Positions 54,966-64,000 of a stretch of 64,000 bases of DNA are shown here, piece by piece; position 1 is the stretch's first letter, and every line of letters begins with the position of its first letter. The notes below the pieces were generated by a model. It had not been told where the DNA came from, made no database searches, and saw nothing but the letters and a program-made list of their open reading frames with translations. The translations under genes were made by a program, and so were the position numbers. Source of the DNA: Pyropia yezoensis (lineage: Eukaryota; Rhodophyta; Bangiophyceae; Bangiales; Bangiaceae); NCBI GenBank assembly GCA_009829735.1, contig CM020618.1:26574894-26638893 (forward strand), given 5' to 3'.

Positions 54966-55328
54966 TGTAGCAATACGGTTATCCGTATTGTGACCCTAAT
55001 GTTAGGGGGGCTACTTCTAATCCTTGGCTGTCAATTTGAGAGTCCGTACTGGTCACGGTATCTATAAGTTACGTATGACCAGAGGGACTTGCATCTTGGG
55101 GTGGAGGGTAGTTAGTAGTGTCTCCGAGGGTTTATAACGAGGGGGCCGGCGGCGAATCCACCGCCGGCCAAGGTAGAACAACAAACCCCTCCCATTTGGG
55201 CTCCCATCTTGGTCCCGTGGCTTGCGCTCCAAGGATAGTAACCTTGGCCTCCCGGTGACGTTGGTGCCGATGCCCCTTGGTGAGTGTTCCCTGAGAGTGG
55301 ACGTGCGACGGATGCCTATTGTGCTACA
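54966..55328 (+). repeat. 5' LTR of element E2
   Basis: It starts TGTAGCAATACGG and ends TGTGCTACA, 363 bp, and is the inverted partner of 50067-50429. Confidence 0.93.
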
Positions 55329-55329
55329 T

Positions 55330-55347
55330 TGGTGGAGCAGCAGGGGA
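55330..55347 (+). other. Primer-binding site of element E2
   Basis: TGGTGGAGCAGCAGGGGA lies one base after the LTR and is identical to the site in elements B and D, although the LTRs are unrelated. Confidence 0.65.
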
Positions 55348-55553
55348 CGGGTTTCCGTCACCTTTGTGGTGACGCCTTCTTCGGCCCTGGCACACGGATA
55401 GGGATCCGGTCCTTTTCTTGTACTCGTGGTGTTGCGACCTGATCGATTGTGTTGAGTTTTTACCTTTGACTGTGATCTACTGTTACTCTCCCCAATCTAC
55501 CCCCTCGCTCTCTTATTCGTGGTGATTGTTACGTCGGTTGACTGATTGTGACT

Positions 55554-57295
55554 ATGTCTACCCAAGAGACGGGGAACGTTCAAGATGACGGATCGGCGTC
55601 GACGCCGACTCCGGAGGTGACTACGGGAACCGGGATCGGGAACCCGATCGACAACATTGAGACGCCAATGCTTTCTGGTGCCGGATCGACGTTTGGCACG
55701 GCTCGGACGGCAGGAGGCGGGGGCCCGCCTCAACTGTCATCGACCGACCTCACTCCGCCGCCTCCTTCACCAGGGGCTTCCCTGATGACATCATTGGCCC
55801 GCATCGAGGCCCGGTTTTCCGGACTCGACGCTCGCCAGGAGCGGACGGAGGACGCAATGGCAGTGTTAATGTCAACACGCCACACGACGGGACCCCGTCG
55901 TGTTCCTCCCACACCGGTACGGTTTGAACCGGCCGGACTACTTTCGGAGGCCACCGGGGTCGACCCCGGCGCAGCAACTCCCGGACAACTCCCGGACACA
56001 ATGGGGTATGGATCCGACTCGTCGGCAGAGCTGGAACGGAGTCACACGGAGCGATACGCTCGGAGCACCCGAAGCGGACTCCGCGGACACGACCCGGCGG
56101 ATACTTACGCCGGTGGAAAGTCGGTTATCGGGGGAGGGGGTACCCTCTCACAGTACCCCCACGACGAAGGAGGCCAGGCAACTCGGGTTCCCGAGGTGCC
56201 GACGCCTGAAGTGCCATCTTCAGCGGTGGAAGCTATGACCGCACGGTAACTGCGAGCCTACTGAAGCGGATGGAGTCCAATGAGTTTGCTCATCAACTGG
56301 CTAAGCGACTGGATATCCAGGACGCTGACACGGAGATCGTCAACGAGGTCTTCCGGTCGGTTCTTACTCCGGAACGTTATCGTTTGGAGGACCGCTCTAC
56401 CACCGTATCGGAATCGATGCGTAATACGTCGCGTCGGGCGCTCCGCTCTATGCAGACCCTTATGAAGGGAGGCCCTATGTTCGGGGGGCCGAACGGACGC
56501 CCGTTGGCAGTCATCGGCTTCTTGACTAGCTTCAAGGCAGCCGCGGACAAGGCACTCGTTAACGAGGGGCTGGCCCTGGAGATCCTCCCGTTCTTTGTTG
56601 ATGAACGAGTGCGAGGCATCCTTCGCCAGGCATCCCCGATGCCGGGAATGAGGGTTGCGGCCACTCCCATGGATTACCGTGGGATTCTCAAGGAGCTGCT
56701 GAGCAGTTACCTCAGTGAGGACAAGTGCGAGGACCACTACCGGGCCATGCGCACTGCCACCGCCCAGAGCTGGGAGGATGAGAAGATGTTCGGACGACGG
56801 ATTCAAGAGCTCGACTACGAGCTGGGGAAGCTCCTCGGAGAAGGGGAGCTACGGGCCATCCTGTTCGCAGGAGTACCCAACTACGTGTGGATATCCGCAC
56901 GGGGCGCCAACACGGCACGGACGAACTTCAGTCGACTGATGCATATGTGCAAGTCCCTGGGGGACGCCTACCGGGTGCTTCACCCGGAGTGTGCTCTTGC
57001 CTCAGAGCCCAAGGGTGAGGGGAGCAAGCTCGATCTTACCCCGGTACCGAGGCATGACAAGATGGAACAGAAGTCCGCACCGGTACTGGTGGCTACCGAG
57101 TCCGCCCCCACGGGCGAGGAGGAACCACTGGTTGATCAGCAGGGCCACCTGCTGTTACCGGCTACGCCGGTGATTGATGAGCAAGGCACGGTAGCGTACA
57201 TCGCTCCGGCGGGGACCCAGTTCCAGGTCAGCGAGGGCACGGGACGTCGCGTCCCGTACGTACGGACTACGGGGTACTCCCCGGTGACGGGTAAC
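55554..57295 (+). CDS. gag region of element E2, cut by element D
   Basis: It starts MSTQETGNVQDDGS. A threonine/glycine/proline-rich front is followed by a helical capsid-like part (MESNEFAHQLAKRLDIQDAD onward; RRIQELDYELGKLLGEGELR) that keeps the general character of gag proteins. No zinc knuckle is reached before element D begins. Fossil, about one break plus the insertion. Confidence 0.72.
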
Positions 57296-57868
57296 TGTAG
57301 CATCCCTGGCCCCGACTTGGCGCTGACCCGGGACTACGACCAGAGGGCACCAGGTGCCAGAACACGGGCGCCGTGTGGTGATGGTTGGCGCCCGTGGCCC
57401 GTGCCTAGCACTGGGATGCGGTGGACTACGCTATCCACCCGTGAGAGAGGGATTTCTGATAGGTTTTTGCATATTTGTGAGGGACTTGATTTGAGAGAAT
57501 TTGAGTGTGAGATTAGTGAGTGGGAATAGAATTTGTAGTGATAGTGGCCCCCGACCTGACGAGGTTAGACTCGGGTCGGGGCCACTCGGGGTATGGGGTG
57601 GGCTACTTGGCCAGCGTGCCGAGGCTCCCCCAGATGCACGTTAAGAGGGACAGCGAGGCGCCCTTGGCCCGCGCCCTCAGGGAAAAAGACAACTGCGCGT
57701 TTGCTTTCCTCTTCCCCGTGTGCACTACCGTGCGTATCTGTTTGCCCTGCAAGCAGGCACGTGAGGGAACAGGCATACCAATCTCGTAGTTCCCCTTTCC
57801 GCGTTACCTGTCCCCTTTCCCCCAAGGGATATTGCCACGTGTCTGAGAGGATCGAGTTTTGTACCACA
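57296..57868 (+). repeat. 5' LTR of element D
   Basis: It begins TGTAGCATCCCTGG and ends GTACCACA. It is the same family as 7938-8508, two bases longer and a few percent different. Confidence 0.93.
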
Positions 57869-57872
57869 TATT

Positions 57873-57890
57873 TGGTGGAGCAGCAGGGGA
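57873..57890 (+). other. Primer-binding site of element D
   Basis: TGGTGGAGCAGCAGGGGA, four bases after the LTR, as in element B. Confidence 0.65.
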
Positions 57891-58082
57891 TCTGTTTTGG
57901 AGTGTTTGAGAAGAGACATTTGGGAGCAGCGGTTGGGTTGTTCCTGTTCTGTTTTTTCTGTGGTTTGGGAAATATTTGCACCCGTTCACGGGAACCCCAT
58001 TCCTGGCTCCTCAACCCCTCTCTTGTGGTCTTGCGATCTTTGGACACGCAGGTAACTGGACTGTGGCTGTCAAGAGACCAAC

Positions 58083-59843
58083 ATGGCTACCCTCCCTGGC
58101 ATGACGGTGCCCGAAGGGCTAGACCCTGCGTCCCTTGACGCATCCCTGGTCACCGCGGGGGACGGTGCCCAACACGGCGTTTTCCCTACGGGCGAAGCAG
58201 ACCTGGGCTGGACACCCGGTAGCGGACTGGATTCAACAGGTGGCCAAGGACCTCCTGCTCCCGTTGCTCCCGCTGTCCCTCCTGTGGGAGCCACTCCTGG
58301 GTCAACGGCGTTTGAGTCCGCTCGTAGCAGACGTCTCCCTACTGTCGGTTCTACTCCTGAACTCCCAGGGATAGCCCCTGGCGTGTTTACTCCTGGACCT
58401 ACACACGGCAGTTGGGTGTATACACCTCTTCCTGTGGACGCTGGCAGTGCTAGAGGCACTGCTGTGACTGGTTCTGCGGGTCCCCCTGAGACTTCCACTC
58501 CTGGGACCGGTCAGGCTTTTCCTCCCCTTGCATCCTATGGGGCGGGGAGCTCCAAGACCGGCAACCGGAGCAGCCGGCGGCGTCGACATCGTCGTCGACG
58601 CTCTAGCACCAGCGAGACTAATTCCTCCAGCTCTGAGGAGGGATACGACCGGGACGCATCCCCTTTTCCTACCCGGCGCAGGCTCGTCGAGTTTGACTTC
58701 CCTGCTCACCAAGTGGGGGATGCTACCCTGAACAAGGTCACGTATTGGGGCAACTACCGGCTGGAGAACCAAGACCAAGGTTACACCCGGAAGATGGCCA
58801 AGAAGATGGCCTCCCTGAACCGGCACATGCAGCCGAGCTTCGGGGGACACCCTAAGTTTTCCGGGAAGAGACCGGCGCTTATCATTGCCTTCCTGCGCCG
58901 GTTTGTCAAGGTATGCAATGACAACGATGTGTCCGAGGGCAAGGCACTCTACCTCCTGGTTAATTTCATGACCGGAGAAGCGGAACAGCGGTTCGCACAG
59001 GTGCTACCAGACTCAGCCGGACACATTGTTGGGCGTACCGTGGGGAGCTACCCGGAAGCGGTCAACTGGCTCCTGTCCAACTACGCCGACGCGGACTCCC
59101 TGCGCAAGGCAGTGGGCAAGCTGAACCGGGCAACCATGGAACGCCAAGAGACTCCAGAGGCCTTCGCTCGTCGTGTCCGGGAAATGAGCGAGGCTTGTGG
59201 CAACGTTTACCCTGAGGACAGGCTCAAGATGATCTTCTCGGAAGGGCTTCCTGAATATCTTCAAGTTGACGCTGAGAACTACAACCAGGAACATCAAGAA
59301 CATACCTTCCAGCAACTGATGGCCTACACCCAGGGCAAGTACCGGCAAGCCAAGGCCCTCCAAGCTCCCATGATGTCGATTCCCAAGCCGTTGTCGCGGG
59401 TTCGTCCCGGACCCGACAAGTATAAGGGAGCTGATGGTTCTGTACCGGTGCTCGCGGTTGGCGAGGCTTCATCCATGGGGTCCAGAGACAGGTGGGGCGG
59501 CTTCGTCTCTAAGGAGCACCCTTCCCTGGTTACCCCCAAGCAGGTCAAAAACCAGCGGTTCCGGTCTTGTTGGCTCTGCCAGAAGGAGGAGCACCTGTCC
59601 TACCAGTGCCCGACCATCCCTGAGGAGCTCCAGGAGAAGCTCAAGCGTCAAGGACTGGTGTTTGCGAAGGCAGTCAACTGGGCTGACCGGCGCGCACCCT
59701 CCAAGATGGACAAGGCCCAGGTGCACGCAATCGGAGTGGCAACCTTGCAGAGCATCACGGAGGCTCTGCCGAAGGAAACTCCTACGGACTTTGACCTGGA
59801 GACCGAAACTTCTAAGGAATCCTCGGACCCGGGAAACGAGTAG
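58083..59843 (+). CDS. gag of element D
   Basis: 586 residues starting MATLPGMTVPEGLD. The front is proline/serine-rich to about residue 150, then comes a basic arginine/serine tract (SSRRRRHRRRRSS). The helical capsid-like part begins near WGNYRLENQDQG. A CX2CX4HX4C zinc knuckle (CWLCQKEEHLSYQC) lies at about residue 497-510 and would bind the packaged RNA. It ends 128 bases before the first methionine of pol, which lies in another frame, so pol is expressed separately or by a shift of the kind known in the family. Confidence 0.9.
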   Translation: MATLPGMTVPEGLDPASLDASLVTAGDGAQHGVFPTGEADLGWTPGSGLDSTGGQGPPAPVAPAVPPVGATPGSTAFESARSRRLPTVGSTPELPGIAPGVFTPGPTHGSWVYTPLPVDAGSARGTAVTGSAGPPETSTPGTGQAFPPLASYGAGSSKTGNRSSRRRRHRRRRSSTSETNSSSSEEGYDRDASPFPTRRRLVEFDFPAHQVGDATLNKVTYWGNYRLENQDQGYTRKMAKKMASLNRHMQPSFGGHPKFSGKRPALIIAFLRRFVKVCNDNDVSEGKALYLLVNFMTGEAEQRFAQVLPDSAGHIVGRTVGSYPEAVNWLLSNYADADSLRKAVGKLNRATMERQETPEAFARRVREMSEACGNVYPEDRLKMIFSEGLPEYLQVDAENYNQEHQEHTFQQLMAYTQGKYRQAKALQAPMMSIPKPLSRVRPGPDKYKGADGSVPVLAVGEASSMGSRDRWGGFVSKEHPSLVTPKQVKNQRFRSCWLCQKEEHLSYQCPTIPEELQEKLKRQGLVFAKAVNWADRRAPSKMDKAQVHAIGVATLQSITEALPKETPTDFDLETETSKESSDPGNE

Positions 59844-59971
59844 GGCAGGCGCTCTCCCCAAGTGTCTTCCCGAATCTTCGACGGCGGGGTACTCCTTCCC
59901 GTTCTCCACTTGCGCACCGGGAGAAGAGACGGCAGTTACCTGTTCAACTAGTAGCCGCCTGGACACCCTGC

Positions 59972-62900
59972 TTGTTCAAGGGGACCTTGCTCGTCCTGCG
60001 TAAAGACAACCTCAAGATCAATGCTCGTATGCGTGTGGGGGATAGCCTCCCTCAAGCTGTTACTCCGGTGGTTGACACTGGAGCCGGACCAAGCGTCATC
60101 ACCGAGAAGCTGCTACCTCCGCGTTGGCGTCAACATGCCTGGAGAGCGCCTACCAAGACCCGGGTTGTAGACGCTTCCGGTCAAACTTTACGACCGCTTG
60201 GCCGCCTTCCTGTCGCCATCTATGTCAACAATGAACCAATGCTTTTTCCCTTTTTAGTGGTCAAGACCCTATCAGTCCCCCTCATCCTAGGCTGGGACTT
60301 CCAGAAGCAGCATGTCAAGAGTATCCTGCCCGGGGAGGGCAAGGTGCAGTTCAACCATGGATTTGTGTCACCGGTGCTGGAACATCTGGAAGCCAAGGTT
60401 CGTGTACCCAAGAACCAGAAGGAACGCATCCCACCCTCTACCTTGTCTCTCTTCAAACCGGTGCTCCTACCCCCTCGCTCGGAAACCAAGGTTCAAGTGA
60501 CCACCCGGACTACTGGTCAATGCCTGATCTACGGACGTAAGGAATTTCTGGCGAAACACCGGTTATATTTGGCCCACGGACATCACAAGAAGGTGGAGAG
60601 GCACACCCCGTTCTCGGTACTAATCGTCAATGTGAGCCGGAAGCCGATAACTCTTGCCAAGGGCACTCGAGTTGGAACAGCAGAGCCGTACCGGGGGTCT
60701 GCCCGTGCCATGAGCAAGGAGGACCTCCTGAACCTGCAACAGGAGTTAACATCCAACCTGACGGCCCTAGACGTACCTCCGGAACAAGAGCAAGCTGGCC
60801 GCGACACACCAAAGCCCGATGAAGCACCACCCGAGATGCCGCAAGTCAATCACGAGAACGTTCCTCCCGACTTGAAGGAGGCACTGGAGAAGCTTCTCCA
60901 GGAATATCGGCACCTGTGGTCTGGAGACCTGGGCAAGATGGACGCCGCCATACATCGGATTCAGCTCAAGCCAGATGCTAAGCCAGTGCACCTGCAACCG
61001 TACCGGGCTGGACCCCATCGCCGGGATGAGATTGAGAAGCAGGTTAACAAAATGCTCAAGAAGGATGTCATCGAGCCGTCTGATGGAGAGTGGGCTTCCC
61101 CTGTGGTGGTCGTCCCGAAGCCTGGCGGTCAATTCCGTTTCTGCGTGGACTATAGACGCCTGAACGAGATGACAGTCAAGGATGTCTATCCGATACCCCG
61201 GATGGATGATTGTCTAGACTTCCTCGGGGATGCCAACCTCTTCTCGACGCTGGATTGTAATGCCGGATACTGGCAAATCCCCTTGGCTGACGAGGACAAG
61301 GACAAGACCAGCTTCACGTGCCACATGGGGTTATTCCGGTGCAAGCGTCTTCCTTTTGGTCTCACTAATGCTCCAGCTACCTTCCAGAGAGCCATCGACA
61401 TCATCCTGTCGGGGCTAAGGTGGAGAACATGCTTGGTCTACCTGGACGACATTATCGTTTTCTCCAAAACCCCGGCGGAACACTTGGAGCACCTTCGAGA
61501 GGTCCTGGCTCTCCTCTCCAAGGCTGGAGTTACCCTGAAGGCCGAGAAGTGCCACCTGTTTGAGACTGAAGTGGAGTACCTGGGGCATGTGCTGAGTCCG
61601 GGGGAGCTCCGGGTCAACGAGAAGAACATCAAGGCCCTACGCCATGCCAGGCAACCTAAGACCCAGACGGAACTCAAGAGCTTTCTGGGTATGTGCAACG
61701 TCTACCGCCGGGTCGTACGGGACTATGCCCTGATTGCCCGACCATTGACCAAGCTCACTAGCAAGAAACTCCCCGCACAACTTCCAGTGTTCAACGAGAA
61801 GCAGACCGCCGCATTCGAGGAGCTCAAGAAGCGCCTGACCACGACTCCAGTACTGGCGCTACCCAAGCGAGAGGGCCAGTTTGTACTAGAGACTGATGCC
61901 TGTGGCGTCCAGGTGGGGTGCTCTCTACTACAACAACAACCTGATGCGCACTTTCTCCCGATAGGCTACTACAGTCGCGTCCTGACTCCCGCCGAGAAGA
62001 ACTATTCCACGACGGAACGCGAGTGTTTGGCCGTTGTCTGGGCCTGCTTCCCGTTTCGCCCCTACCTGGAAGGACAAGAGTTTCTCATCCGCACGAATCA
62101 CGCTAGCCTAAGGTGGCTGCTGTGCATGGACAGCAGCCAAGGAAGGGTCGCCCGGTGGCGTCTACGCCTCTTGGAATTCAAGTACAAGGTGTGCACCAGA
62201 GCAGGGAGGGAGCACCACTGCGCCGACACCATGTCCCGGTTGGAGGCTCCTGCAGCCGACACCGGCCCTATCCCGGAGGAAATACCTTGTTTCATCCTCC
62301 CGAATGTCGGACGTGGATGGCATGCTCCCCTGTATGAGAAACCTGAAGCCCATCAACCGGTGACTATTCACCGGATGCTGGAGGCACAACTGACGGATCC
62401 TAAGTGCTTGCAGCTTCGCCACCAGATGGACCTGAACCGGAGTAGTCGCTTCTCCGAATCGACAGATGGACCTCTAATACGGGTGTCACCCTTCGATGGG
62501 GCAACTCAAGTCTACGTACCCCAGAGTCTACGAGCTGATATCCTTCGCCTGGAACACTCATCTCCCCAGGCCGGACATCCTGGCATCAACCGGATGTATG
62601 CCTCAATGCGACGACACTACTACTGGGAAACCATGGCCAGTGACGTCCGCAAGTGCCTAGAGGCTTGTATCTCCTGCGCAAGGAACCGGTTGTCCCAGAG
62701 GAACAAGACTTCTAAGCTACGCCTGTTTCCTGCGGCGGAACCCTTTGCAAGCTTAAGCATGGACATTCTGGGGCCCCTACCTGAGACATCCAGTGGCAAC
62801 ATATACCTGCTCATCATTTGTGACCGGTTCTCCAAGTTAACTCGGGCAATCCCGCTGAGGACCATCACTGCCCTGGACGTCACGTCAGCCTTCTGCGAGT

Positions 62901-63931
62901 ACTGGATAGCGGCATATGGTCCTCCAGACTCCGTCTTGACCGACAACGGCCCCCAGTTTGCATCCCTGTTCTTCCGTGGAGTTTGTGACCTGATGGGTAT
63001 CAAGTACTTGTACACCACGACGTATCACCCGCAAACGAACGGCCAGGTGGAGCGATTCAACCGGACTCTGGTGGACATGCTACGGCACTACGTCGAGGAG
63101 CATCAAAAGGACTGGGACGAGCTCCTGGCTATCCTCACTCTAGCCTACAATTCACGAGTTCACCGGACAACAGGGGTCGCTCCACTCGACTTTGTCACCC
63201 CAACGCGGCTGACCAACTTCTCCCTGGAAAGAATACCAGACGGTCTCCAGCCTGCGCTAAAGTCAGGTCCCGAGGCCAAGGATGAGTTCCTGGAACAACT
63301 AAAGCTCCTGCTCCCAAGAGTCAAGGAGTCAATCTCGAAGACCCAGGAGCGATACAAACGGGACTATGACAAGGGTGTTCGGGAAAAGAACAAGGAATTA
63401 GGTGGTGGCGACTGGGTTTTTGTGGATACCCATAGCAAGACCCGGGGGAAGCTGGACTCCAAGACGGATGGGCCCTATGAGTTCCTGGATACAGACGGCA
63501 GGACATTCCTCCTAGACGTGGATGGCTCCCCGTACCGGGTGAGCAGTGACCATGTCACCCGAGCTCCACCGCCAAGCAAACGGGATTTGACCCGACGCAA
63601 GCGGGCCGCAGTACCCTGGTTATCCCAAGAAGAAGGCCGAGAATATGTCTACGTCAAGTTTGTCGACCACGCCTGGAGGGACGGGCGCTTGTACCTGCGA
63701 GTGCGCTGGTTCGGGTTCAACCCGGCGGATGTTACTTGGGAACCCTCTAACCGGCTCCCCATTGCGGACGTCTGCGCCTATACGCGACGGAACGGGATTG
63801 AAGGCACTCCAGTGGCCAGAACCGGAAAAATCTTGGACCCGGACGCGGAGGAGGAGGAGAAGGAATGGGCTGATCAAGACCCGCGAGGTGAGTCAAGCTC
63901 ACCTGAGACGGACGCGGAACAAGAAGAATGA
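59972..63931 (+). CDS. pol of element D: protease, RT, RNase H, integrase, chromodomain
   Basis: 1319 residues without interruption. Retropepsin VVDTGAGPSV at about 33-42; reverse transcriptase from about 350, with YLDDIIVFS at about 490; RNase H ETDACGVQVG at about 637; integrase zinc-binding part at about 860-905; integrase core with MDILGPLP at about 930, DNGPQFAS at about 990 and QVERFNRTL at about 1025; chromodomain at about 1223-1276 (LYLRVRWFGFNPADVTWEPS). The chromodomain is thought to steer insertion to marked chromatin. The tail is acidic. It looks whole and is the best-preserved pol in the window. Confidence 0.95.
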   Translation: MFKGTLLVLRKDNLKINARMRVGDSLPQAVTPVVDTGAGPSVITEKLLPPRWRQHAWRAPTKTRVVDASGQTLRPLGRLPVAIYVNNEPMLFPFLVVKTLSVPLILGWDFQKQHVKSILPGEGKVQFNHGFVSPVLEHLEAKVRVPKNQKERIPPSTLSLFKPVLLPPRSETKVQVTTRTTGQCLIYGRKEFLAKHRLYLAHGHHKKVERHTPFSVLIVNVSRKPITLAKGTRVGTAEPYRGSARAMSKEDLLNLQQELTSNLTALDVPPEQEQAGRDTPKPDEAPPEMPQVNHENVPPDLKEALEKLLQEYRHLWSGDLGKMDAAIHRIQLKPDAKPVHLQPYRAGPHRRDEIEKQVNKMLKKDVIEPSDGEWASPVVVVPKPGGQFRFCVDYRRLNEMTVKDVYPIPRMDDCLDFLGDANLFSTLDCNAGYWQIPLADEDKDKTSFTCHMGLFRCKRLPFGLTNAPATFQRAIDIILSGLRWRTCLVYLDDIIVFSKTPAEHLEHLREVLALLSKAGVTLKAEKCHLFETEVEYLGHVLSPGELRVNEKNIKALRHARQPKTQTELKSFLGMCNVYRRVVRDYALIARPLTKLTSKKLPAQLPVFNEKQTAAFEELKKRLTTTPVLALPKREGQFVLETDACGVQVGCSLLQQQPDAHFLPIGYYSRVLTPAEKNYSTTERECLAVVWACFPFRPYLEGQEFLIRTNHASLRWLLCMDSSQGRVARWRLRLLEFKYKVCTRAGREHHCADTMSRLEAPAADTGPIPEEIPCFILPNVGRGWHAPLYEKPEAHQPVTIHRMLEAQLTDPKCLQLRHQMDLNRSSRFSESTDGPLIRVSPFDGATQVYVPQSLRADILRLEHSSPQAGHPGINRMYASMRRHYYWETMASDVRKCLEACISCARNRLSQRNKTSKLRLFPAAEPFASLSMDILGPLPETSSGNIYLLIICDRFSKLTRAIPLRTITALDVTSAFCEYWIAAYGPPDSVLTDNGPQFASLFFRGVCDLMGIKYLYTTTYHPQTNGQVERFNRTLVDMLRHYVEEHQKDWDELLAILTLAYNSRVHRTTGVAPLDFVTPTRLTNFSLERIPDGLQPALKSGPEAKDEFLEQLKLLLPRVKESISKTQERYKRDYDKGVREKNKELGGGDWVFVDTHSKTRGKLDSKTDGPYEFLDTDGRTFLLDVDGSPYRVSSDHVTRAPPPSKRDLTRRKRAAVPWLSQEEGREYVYVKFVDHAWRDGRLYLRVRWFGFNPADVTWEPSNRLPIADVCAYTRRNGIEGTPVARTGKILDPDAEEEEKEWADQDPRGESSSPETDAEQEE

Positions 63932-64000
63932 GAAAAGGGAACGGGTGTATCAAGGAAAACAAGCAATGCAAGCAAGGAAAACTTAAGAGAAACAAACACC

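Larger units (their letters stand above)
54966..57295 (+). mobile_element. Ty3/gypsy element (E2) inserted in E1; visible 5' part only
   Basis: It has the same LTR family as E1 in the opposite orientation: LTR 54966-55328, primer-binding site, leader and gag up to 57295, where element D enters. The left flank is ACCAG inside the E1 integrase. The remainder should lie to the right of the window. The visible coding part looks broken about once. Confidence 0.88.
57296..64000 (+). mobile_element. Ty3/gypsy chromovirus (element D), sister of element B, runs off the window
   Basis: It has a 5' LTR (57296-57868, 573 bp, clearly the element B LTR family), a primer-binding site, gag and pol in that order. 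As far as the window shows it looks whole, with long uninterrupted gag and pol. The antisense accessory frame, polypurine tract and 3' LTR expected from element B would lie beyond the right edge. The left flank is GTAAC. Confidence 0.93.

Noticed and set aside
1-64000. Bacterial origin of the window because of the Mfd-like and ATPase-nuclease genes
   Set aside because: Chromodomain LTR elements, copia, spliceosomal introns and long intergenic simple repeats are eukaryotic.

Overview
The window is nuclear DNA of a GC-rich eukaryote, most likely a photosynthetic alga. Three things point that way. There are spliceosomal-type introns with GTAAG donors. There is a nuclear gene for an Mfd-like transcription-repair coupling factor without the UvrB-like front domains, the form known from plastids of land plants. 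There are several chromodomain LTR retrotransposons. A bangiophyte red alga such as Porphyra or Pyropia would fit the GC content and the alanine-, glycine- and proline-rich proteins, but the species is inference.

Layout. 1-2653 is a partial Ty3/gypsy pol. 4539-6720 is a DNA-transposon-like unit with terminal inverted repeats, a TA target duplication and one intron-bearing gene of unknown function. 7340-7937 is a G-rich simple repeat. 7938-28020 is a Ty3/gypsy chromovirus (element B), split by a second, very young chromovirus (element N, 11001-21427) with 541-bp LTRs and a 5-bp target duplication. 28983-33433 is a decayed Ty1/copia element with 207-bp LTRs, sitting in C-rich repeat. 35684-49109 is the host island: a polytopic membrane protein (minus), the Mfd-like helicase (minus) and an AAA-ATPase-like/PD-(D/E)XK nuclease gene (plus). 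From 50067 to the window end there is a three-level nest. A minus-strand chromovirus (E1) is interrupted in its integrase by a plus-strand relative (E2), which is interrupted in gag by a copy of the element-B family (D) that looks whole as far as it is visible.

Main discovery candidate. All three chromovirus copies whose 3' part is in view (N, B and E1) carry a long open reading frame on the strand opposite to pol, always between the chromodomain end of pol and the 3' LTR (17780-19696 minus, 25145-27262 minus, 51083-53392 plus). The three proteins (638, 705 and 769 residues) are very diverged. They share a plan: a low-complexity proline/alanine-rich front, a central domain of about 120 residues with three landmarks at conserved spacing, and a helical C-terminal segment. 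I do not recognise the family. It looks like an antisense accessory gene kept by separate chromovirus lineages. In E1 the convergent gap between pol and this gene holds three exact-length 48-bp tandem units, each with a perfect small hairpin.

I saw no tRNA, rRNA or CRISPR array. Retroelement coordinates are given at the level of elements and their parts.
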